64,000 nucleotides of DNA, taken from assembly GCA_030035585.1 (NCBI GenBank), contig CM057462.1, positions 68,668,734 to 68,732,733 on the forward strand, written 5' to 3'. A program made the position numbers and the translations under genes. The DNA comes from Dugong dugon (taxonomy: Eukaryota > Chordata > Mammalia > Sirenia > Dugongidae). The notes under the pieces were generated by a model. It had not been told where the DNA came from and did no database searches. It worked only from the letters and a program-made list of their open reading frames with translations. Below, one piece after another: positions 56,221 through 64,000 of the stretch. Every line of letters starts with the position of its first letter. The first letter of the stretch is position 1.

Positions 56221-59200
56221 GTTATTGTTGTTAGGTGCTGTCAAGTCGGTTCTGACTCAGAGCGACCCTATGCACCACAGAATGAAACACTGCCCCGTCC
56301 TGCGCCATGCTCACAATCATTGTTATGCTTGAGCCCATTGTTGCAGCCACTGTGTCAATCCATCTCATTGAGGGTCTTCCTCTTTTTCGCTGACTCTGTA
56401 CTTTACCAAGCATGATGTCCTTCTCCAGGGGCTGATCCCTCCTGACAACATGTCCAAAATTATGTAATACATAGTCTCACCATTATTCCTTCTGAGAAGC
56501 ATTCTGGTTGTACTTTTTCCAAGATATATTTGCTTGTTCTTTTGGGAGTCCATGGTATATTCAATATTCTTCACCAACAGCACAATTCAAAGGTGTCAAT
56601 TCTTCTATCTTCCTGATTCATTGTCCAGCTTTCGCATGCATATGATGCAATTGAAAATACCATGGCTTAGGTCAGGCGCACCTTAGTCTTCAAGGTGACA
56701 TCTTTGCTTTTCAACACTTTAAAGAGGTCTTTTGCTGGGCATTTGCTCAATACAATGCATCTTTTGATTTCCTGACTGCTGCTTCCATGGGTGTTGATTG
56801 TGGGTCCAAGTAAAATGAAATCCTTGACAACTTTAATCTTTTCTCTGTTTATCATGATGTTGCTTATTGGTCCAGTTGTGAGGATTTCTGTTTTCTTCAT
56901 GTTCAGGTGTAATCCATACTGGAGGCTGTGGTCTTCGATCTTCAGCAGTAAGTGCTTCAAGTCCTCTTCACTTTCAGCAAGCAAGGTCGCGTCATCTCTA
57001 TGTTGCATGTTGTTAATCAGTCTTCCTCCAATCCTAATGCCCCTTTCTTCTTCATATAGTCCAGCTTCTCGGGCTATGCGCTCAGCATACAGATTGAATA
57101 GGTATGGTGAAAGGAGGCAACCCTGACGCACACCTTTCCTGACTTTAAACCACGCAGTATCCCCTTGTTCTGTCTGAACAACTGCCTCTTGATCTGTGTA
57201 CAGGTTCCTCACGAGTACAATTAAGTGCTCTGGAATTCCCATTCTTTGCAATGTTACCCATAATTTATTATGATCCCCACTCTTGAATGCCTTTGGATAG
57301 TCAATAAAACACTGATAAACATCCTTCTGGAATTCTCTACTTTCAGCCAGGATCCATCTGATATCATCAATGATATCCCTAGTTCCATATCCTCTTCTGA
57401 ATTCGGCCTGAATTTCTGGCAGTTCCCTGTCGACACACTGCTGTAGCCGCTTTTGAATGATCTTCAGCAAAATTTTACTTGCATGTGATATTAATGATAT
57501 TGTTTGATAATTTCCACATTCGGTTGGATCACCTTTCTTGTGAATAGACATAAATATGGATCTCTTCCAGTCGGTTGGCCAGGAAGCTGTCTTCCAAATT
57601 TCTTGGCATAGATGAGTGGGCAGTTTCAGTGCTGCATCCGTTTGTTGAAACATCTCAGTTGATATTCCGTCGGTTCCTGGAGTCTTGTTTTTCGCCAGTG
57701 CCTTCAGTACAGCTTGGACTTGTTCTTCAGTACCATCAGTTCCTGATCATATGCTGCCTCTTGAAATGGTTGAATGTCAACCAATTCTTTTTGGTATAAT
57801 GACTCTGTGTATTCCTTCCATCTTCTTTTGATGCTTCCTGCATCGTTTAATATTTTCCCCATAGAATCCTTCACTATTGCAGCTTGAGGCTTGAATTTTT
57901 TTCTTCAGTTCTTTCAGCTTGAGGAATACCAAGCGTGTTCTTCCCTTTTGGTTTTCTATCTCCAGTTCTTTGCACATGTCATTATAATACTTTACTTTGT
58001 CTTCTCGAGCCACCCTTTGAAATCTTCTGTTCAGTTCTTTTACTTCATCATTTCTTCCTTTTGCTTTAGCTACTCGACTCTCAAGAGCAAGTTTTACAGT
58101 CTCTTCTGACATCCATTTTGGTCTTTTCTTTCTTTCCTGTCTTTCAAATGATCTCTTGCTTTCTTCATATATGATGTCCGTGATGTCATTCCACAATGGA
58201 TCTGGTCTTCTGTCATTAGCATTCAACGCATCAAATCTATTCTTGAGATGGTCTCTAAATTCAGGTGGGTTATATTCAAGGTCATACTTTGGCTCTCGTG
58301 GACTTGTTCTAATTTTCTTCAGCTTGAACCTGCATATGAGCAATTGATGGTCTGTTCCGCAATCAGCCCCTAGCTTTGTTCTGACTGATGATACTGAGCT
58401 TTTCCATTGTCTCTTTCCACACATGTAGTCGATTTGATTCCTGTGTGTTCCATCTGGCAAGGTTCATGTGTATGGTCGCTGTTTATGTTGGTGAAAAAAG
58501 GTATTTGCAGTGAAGAAGTGTTTGGTCTTGCAAAATTCTATCATGTGATCTCCAGCATCGTTTCTATCACCAAGGCCACATTTTCCAATTACCGATCCTT
58601 CTTCTTTGTTTCCAATTTTTGCATTCCAATCACCAGTAATTATCAATGCATCCTGATTGCATGTTCCATCAATTTCAGACTGAAGAAATTGGCCTTAGTG
58701 GTTGGTGCATAAATCTGAATAGTAGTCATATTAACTGGTCTTCCTTGTAGGTGTATGGATATTATCCTATCACTGACAGCGTTGTACTTCAGGATAGATC
58801 TTGAAATATTCTTTTCAACAATGAATGCAGTGCCATTCCTCTTCAAGTTGTCATTCCCGGCATAGTAGACCATATGGTTGTCAGATTCAAAATGGCCAAT
58901 ACCTGTCCATTTCAGCTCACTAATGCCCAGGGTATCTATGTTTATGCGTTCTATTTCATTTTTGACAATTTTCAGTTTTCCTAGATTCATGCTTCATACA
59001 TTCCACGTTCTGATTATTAACGGATGTTTGCAGCTGTTTCTTCTTATTTTGAGTCGTGCCACATTAGCAAATGAAGGTCCCGAAAGCTTGACTCCATCCA
59101 AGTCATTAAGGTCGAATCTACTTCAAGGAGGCAGCTCTTCCCCAGTTGTCTTTTGAGTGCCTTCCAACCTGGGGGGCTCATCTTCCGGCACTATATCAGA

Positions 59201-59409
59201 CAATGCTATTCATAAGGTTTTCACTGGCTAATTCTTTTCAGAAGTAGACTGCCATGTCATTCTTCCTAATCTGTCTTAGTCTGTAAGCTCAGTTGAAACC
59301 TGTCTGCCATGGGTGACCCTGCTGGTATCTGAATACTGGTGGCATAGCTTCCAGCATCACAGCAACATGCAAGCCCCCACAGTATGACAAACTGACAGAC
59401 ACATGGGGG
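56221..59409 (-). mobile_element. RTE copy H, full length with perfect target-site duplication
   Basis: A complete 3189-base RTE. The perfect 11-bp duplication ttcatatgcat (56210-56220, 59410-59420) fixes both ends, making this the reference copy for the family here. It has a 5' UTR of about 195 bases (59214-59409), one long broken ORF, and almost no 3' UTR: the stop sits at 56231-56233, followed only by a short AAC-type tail. Confidence 0.95.
56231..59213 (-). pseudogene. RTE ORF of copy H, broken
   Basis: ATG at 59213 to the TAA at 56233-56231 spans about 990 codons. Open blocks: 58643-58990 (endonuclease start), 58464-58646 (endonuclease), 57777-58460 (endonuclease end and linker), 56667-57653 (328 codons of RT) and 56231-56413 (C-terminus, ending NRLDST). 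The RT block keeps FRRGYGTRD and VRKGVRQGCLLSP, but the YADD motif near 57000 has become HRDD. A TGA lies two codons before the Met at 58990, in the endonuclease TWNV-R-SM stretch. The N-terminal segment also has stops. Confidence 0.88.
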
Positions 59410-59574
59410 TTCATATGCATAGAGAGGTAAAATATATACTGTATACTAAGACAATCATTTGACTAACTGACACTAAATAAGAACTACATGTACCTGTTCC
59501 AACTTACCTACAAATTCGACTTAAAGACAGACTTAGGAACAGACCTCGTTCGTAACCTGAGGACTGCCTGTAAT

Positions 59575-59875
59575 CAAGTATCCCAGTCTTTTCCATGACA
59601 GTTTCTGGATTTGTGCCTTGCTTAGGAAAATCTTCAACGCCCACAGTTATGAAACAACTATCCTTCTATACTTTTCCTTAAGGGTTTTCTTCTGTTTTGT
59701 TTTGTTTTTCTTTTTACATTTGCCTTAAAATACATGTAGTATATTTTGTGTATGGTGTGAAGTTACAGCCACTGTTTCTCAGCTATATCTGAACTTCTTT
59801 CATTACCTCAAAGGTACCGAAATCTTGCACACCTTGTGTCTTTACATTTACCGCTCCTTCAGTCCACCTTCTGAT
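59575..59875. other. No recognised feature
   Basis: Intronic T-rich sequence. I see no exon or named repeat. Confidence 0.45.
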
Positions 59876-59879
59876 TCTC

Positions 59880-60055
59880 AGCCCATAGTGACTACTAGCC
59901 TGTTGGAGGTTCAAACTCACACAGAGGTGCCTAAGAAGACAGGCCTGGCAATCTACTTCTGAAAGGTCCTTGAAAACCCTATGGAGCAGTTCAATTCTGC
60001 ACAAGTGGGGTCTCCACGAGTCAGAATTGACTCAACAGCAACTAACAGCAACAAT
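59880..60055 (+). repeat. AfroSINE-like SINE, 5'-diverged
   Basis: Contains a B-box-like 'ggaggttcaaactca', 'ccctatggagcagttcaatt' and the tail 'acgagtcagaattgactcaa' followed by an AAC-rich end. Confidence 0.8.
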
Positions 60056-60061
60056 TATTGA

Positions 60062-60235
60062 TTGGGGGAACTTCTCCCATCTTCCAGACCCAGCTCAGGA
60101 GTCAGCTCTTCCATAAAGTCCCGGTAAGGGACTTCAGCCACCCACTCTCTCCCTGACAGAGTGGAGTTGTCCTTCCTTTTGCTTCTGCAGCACCATGTGC
60201 CTCCTGCTGTTACAGCATTTACCTTATCATCAGTG
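60062..60235 (+). mobile_element. L2-like fragment
   Basis: 'aacttctcccatcttccaga' and 'gctcttccataaagtcccgg' resemble L2 3'-region sequence. Confidence 0.5.
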
Positions 60236-60249
60236 TATTAATGTGACTT

Positions 60250-60458
60250 GGTAGCTCTACAGGCAGACAGTTTGAGTTCAAATACAAGCCACTACTTTCT
60301 GGCTATTAGAACTTAATCTCTCTTAACCTCTGTTTATCTATCTTAAAATGGAGATACTAATAGTATCTATGCTCAAAAGTTTGTTGTGAAGATTAAACAA
60401 GATAATGTATATAAACTTCTTAGGATAACGCCTAGCACATAGTAAGTGCTCCATAAAT
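60250..60458 (+). repeat. MIR SINE
   Basis: Diverged MIR ending in 'cctagcacatagtaagtgct' and 'ccataaatg', with an AfroSINE attached directly to its 3' end. Confidence 0.75.
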
Positions 60459-60660
60459 GTGGTACAGCGGTTAAAGCGTTCAGCTGCTAACCAGAAGTTC
60501 AGCAGTTCAAACCCACAAGCCACTCCACAGGAGAAAGATGTGACAGTCTGCTTCTATAAAGATTTCAGCCTTAGAAACTCTATGGCACAGTTTCACTCTG
60601 TCCTGTAGGGTTGCTATGAGTTGGAATCAACTTGGTGGCAATGGATTTGAGTTTTTTGGG
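60459..60660 (+). repeat. AfroSINE-like SINE, sense orientation
   Basis: Head 'tggtacagcggttaaagcgt', B-box-like 'cagttcaaaccca', tail 'ctatgagttggaatcaactt', then 'ggtggcaatgg' and a TG-rich end. The tail word is the same one used by RTE copies (for example 32809-32828). Confidence 0.88.
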
Positions 60661-60665
60661 GTTTT

Positions 60666-61440
60666 TTGTTGGGGGGGCAGTGTATGATGTCGATGAGAAA
60701 GACTAGAAAAGAGGGCACATAGCCCAACCTAGTACCAGCCAGGTGCTTCTCCGAGCTCGTTGGCTTGAATCCCAGTTGTATTCATTCACTGAGAAATTTT
60801 CTAGGGTGCTCCCTTTCCAAGAACCCCACACTTCCTGTAGTTCTCTTATTTTCACTACAGGGGTCTGGCCTTCTCATCCATTTATACAACTCTAGTCTGG
60901 GGATGTGGCTCTGCCAAGGGCTCTTCAAGGATATTGCAATAAATGGCTCAGTAATTCCTGGTATCACCAGTAAGGAGAGTAAATAAGCTGTTCCTTTGTG
61001 ACTACTCCTCTTCAGATATGGGGCATTGCCTTGGAGAGAGGAGACTTCGGTAGACAGGGAGAGGATTCCAGCAGGAGCCCCCACCACTCACACAAGGAAG
61101 GACTGAGTCCAAGAGGGTAAGCTGTGGTTAGACAGCTGGAAAAAAGCACTCCATGGAAGAAAGGAGGAGGATGGGGGAAAAGGCTACTGTAGGAACCTGT
61201 CTGTCTATCTGCACTGCACATGCAGACAGGCTGTGCCTCAAACTTCCAGGCAGCCATAAGACTGCTAGGAATGAGACACATACACCCATTAGCATCAACT
61301 ATTCTATGAGTGCTGTGTTCATCTGTGATCAAGCTGGAGACATGAGACACTTGCACAGTGTTGGCGAAGTGAAAGCCATTATTATTTATAGAGAGCAAAC
61401 AATAAACAATAGCAACAGATTCTTGAAAGGAGAACACTTT
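60666..61440. other. Intronic sequence, no recognised gene
   Basis: Mostly unique sequence, including a purine-rich patch near 61150-61190. Frames here (for example 61012-61461 reverse) have no recognisable domains. I found no CFAP144 exon 4 in it. Confidence 0.45.
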
Positions 61441-64000
61441 GTTGTTGTTGTTATTAGGCATCGTTGAGTTGGTTCTGACTCATAGCAACCCTATCTATGT
61501 ACAATAGAACAAAACATTGTGTGGTCCTGTGCCATCCTCACAATCATTGTTATGTGTGAACCCATTGTTACAGCCACTGTGTCAATCCATCTCATCAAGG
61601 ATCTTCCTCTTTTCTCTGACCCTCTACTTTACCAATCATAATGTTCTTTTCAAAGGACTGGTCCTTCCTGATGACATGTCAAATGTATGTGAGTCAAAGT
61701 CGCACCATCCTCACTTCCATGGAGCACTCTGGCTGTATTTCTTCCAAGACAGACTTGTTTATTCTTCTGGCAGTCCAGTTGTATTCAATATTCTTCCTCA
61801 ACACCATAATTTAAAGGCATCCATTCTTCTTCGGTCTTCCTTATTCATTGTCCAGCTTTCACATGCATATGATAGGTGATTGAAAATGCAATGGCTTGAG
61901 TCAGATGCACCTTAATCCTCAAAGTGACATCTTTGCTTTTGAACACTTTAAAGCAGTCTTTTCCAGCAGATTTGATTTCTGCAATACATCGTTTGATTTC
62001 TTGACTGCTGTTTCCATGGGCATTGACTGTGGATCCAAGTAAAATGAAATCCTTGACAACATCAATCTTTTCTCTGTTTATCATGATGTTGCTTATTGGT
62101 CCAGTTGTGAGGATTTTTGTTTTCTTTATGTTGAGGTGTAATCCATGCTGAAGGCGGTGGTCTTTGATCTTCATCAGTAAGTGCTTCAAGTCCTCTTCAC
62201 TTTCAGCAAGCAAGGTTATGTCATCTGCATATGGCAGGTTGTTAATGAGTCTTCCACCAATCCTGATGCCACATTCTTCTTCATATAGTCCAGCTTCTCT
62301 GGTTATTTGCTCAGCATACAGATTGAATAAGCATCGTGAAAGGATACAACCCTGACATACGCCTTTCTTGACTTTAAACCAGGGAGTATCCCCTTGTTCT
62401 GTTTGAACAATTGCTTCTTGGTCTTTGTACAGGTTCCACATGAGCACAGTTAAGCATCCTGGAATTCCTATTCTTTGCGACGTTATGATCCACACAGTCA
62501 AATGCCTTTGCGTAGTCAATAAAACACAGGCAAAACATCTTTCTGGTATTCTCTGCTTTAAGCCAAGATCCATCTGACATCAGCAATGATATTCCTCGTT
62601 CCACAGTCTCTTCTGCATCCGGCATGAATTTCTGGCAGTTCCTTGTCGATGTACTGCTGCAACTGCTTTTGAATTATTTTCTGCAAAATTTTACTTGTGT
62701 ATGATATTAATGATATGTTTGATAATTTCTGCATTCTGTCGGATCAACTCTCTTTGGAATGGGCACAAATATGGATCTTTTTCAGTTGGTTGGCCAGGTA
62801 GCTGTTTTCCAAATTTCTTGGCATAGACAAGTGAGCACCTCCAGTGTTGTGTCCATTTGTTGAAATATCTCAATTGGTATTCTTTCAATGCCTTCAGTGC
62901 AGCTTGGACTTCTTCCTTCAGTACCGTTTGTTCTTGATCATATGCTTCCTCCTGAAACGGTTGAACATTGACCAATTCTTTTTGGTACAGTGACTCTGTG
63001 TATTCTTTCCATCTGCTTTTCATGCTTCTTGCATCTTTCAATATTTTGCCCATAGAATCCTTCAAAATTACAGCTCAAGGCTTGATGTTTTTTCTTCAGC
63101 TCTTTCAGCTTGAGAAATGCCAGGTGTGCTCATCCCTTTTGGTTATCTAATTCCAGATCTCTGCACATTTCATTATAATATTTGATGTTTTCTTCTCAAG
63201 TTGCACTTTGAAATCTTCTGTTCAGCTCTTTTACTTCATAATTTCTTCCATTTGTTTTAGCTACTCTATGTTCAAGAGCAAATGTCAGAGTCTCTTCTGA
63301 CAGCCGTTTTAGTATTTGCTTTCTTTCCTGTTCTTTGACCTCTTGCTTTCTTCAGGTATGATGTCTGATATCTTCCCACAACTCATCTGATCTTCGGTCA
63401 TTAGTGTTCAGTGTGTCAAATCTATTCTTGAGATAGTCTCCAAATTTAGGTGGGATATCCTCAAGGTCATATTTTAGCTCTTGTGGACTTGTTTTACTTT
63501 TCTTCTGCTTCAATTTAAACTTGCATATGAGCAATTGATGGTCCGTTCTGAAGGCAGCCCCTGGCCTTGTTCTGACAGATGATATTGAGCTTTTCCATCG
63601 TCTCTTTCCACAAATGTGGTCAATTTGATTCCTGTGTTTTCCATCGGTGAGGTCCAGGTGTATAGTTGCCATTTATGTTGGTGAAAAAAGGTATTTGCAA
63701 TGAAGAAGTCGTTGGTCTTGCAAAATTCTATCATCCAATCTCGGGCATCATTTCTGTCACCAAGACCATATTTTTCAACTACTGATCCTTCTTCATTTCC
63801 AACTTTCCCATTCCAATCACCAGTAATTGTCAGTGCATCTTGATTACATGTTTGATCAATTTCAGACTTTGAGGTTGGTAAAAATCTTCAATTTCCTTGT
63901 CTTTGGCCTTAGTGGTTGATGCGCAAATTTGAATAATAGTCATATTAACTGGTCTTCCTTTTAGGTGTATGGATATTATCCTATCACTGACAGCATTGTA
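61441..64000 (-). mobile_element. RTE copy I, 3' end and body, runs off window
   Basis: It starts at its 3' tail (ttgttgttgttgtta, 61441-61455) and reads in reverse through RT, linker and endonuclease to the window edge. Its 5' end is beyond 64000. Confidence 0.92.
61459..64000 (-). pseudogene. RTE ORF of copy I, broken, partial
   Basis: Open blocks: 61845-62573 (242 codons of RT), 62691-63065 (linker to RT start), 63352-63672 (endonuclease end) and 63510-63734 (endonuclease, other frame). The RT block has VKKGVCQGCILS and an intact YADD (NLPYADDITLL) at 62220-62231. Several frameshifts separate the blocks. The N-terminus is cut by the window end. Confidence 0.85.

Larger units (their letters stand above)
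56035..59570. mobile_element. TIR DNA transposon (mariner/Tigger-like MITE) interrupted by RTE
   Basis: The 23-base ends at 56035-56057 and 59548-59570 are inverted repeats with one mismatch (both start CAGGCAGTCC and end in GTTACGAAC). TA dinucleotides flank both ends (56033-56034, 59571-59572), the target of the Tc1/mariner superfamily. Removing the RTE and one copy of its duplication leaves 336 bases, with no transposase. It is non-autonomous. Confidence 0.85.

Noticed and set aside
61012-61461. 149-codon reverse frame in CFAP144 intron 3
   Set aside because: It has no recognisable domain or splice context and runs into the RTE copy I tail.
1-64000. CRISPR arrays, tRNA or rRNA genes, bacterial operons
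   Set aside because: None seen; tRNA-like boxes occur only as degenerate heads of SINEs (AfroSINE-like, MIR).

Overview
This window is vertebrate nuclear DNA, most likely from an afrotherian mammal and probably an elephant. Three repeat families point there. Full-length RTE/BovB-type LINEs sit beside tRNA-derived AfroSINE-like SINEs whose 3' tail matches the RTE tail. Several young-looking L1s are present. Older mammal-wide repeats (MIR, L2, L1M, MER5-like, MaLR-type LTRs) form the background. There are no bacterial, CRISPR or operon features. The species call is inferred from repeat content.

Layout. 1-7.2 kb: L1 3' end, a minus-strand RTE joined to a second, internally inverted RTE, then old LTR and L1 remnants. 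7.9-8.8 kb: an olfactory receptor gene on the minus strand, broken by one frameshift. 10.7-18.5 kb: a full-length but dead L1 inserted in an ancient L1M. 19-24 kb: old L2/MIR with an LTR that carries a younger L1 insertion. 24.3-34.6 kb: a truncated L1 on an L1M background with an LTR, SINEs and two copies of an unnamed ~175-bp inverted-repeat element. 35.3-47.1 kb: one RTE stretched to 11.8 kb by a full-length L1 and an L1 3' fragment; identical 12-bp target-site duplications at its two ends prove the nesting. 47.2-50.0 kb: a composite of two RTEs within one target-site duplication. 50.2-64 kb: the CpG-rich promoter and first three coding exons of CFAP144 (FAM183A-type ciliary gene, plus strand). 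Its introns carry SINEs, MIR, L2 and a 336-bp TIR DNA element that holds a full-length RTE; a last RTE runs off the window end.

The only probably functional gene is CFAP144. Its three visible exons give 99 in-frame codons with clean splice sites, and two RFX-type X-box motifs lie just upstream of its ATG. The final exon was not found and presumably lies beyond 64 kb. All retrotransposon reading frames are broken. They are informative about mechanism: template jumping, 5' inversion, 3' transduction, SINE/LINE tail sharing, CpG decay of one conserved codon, and tandem growth of the L1 3' UTR.
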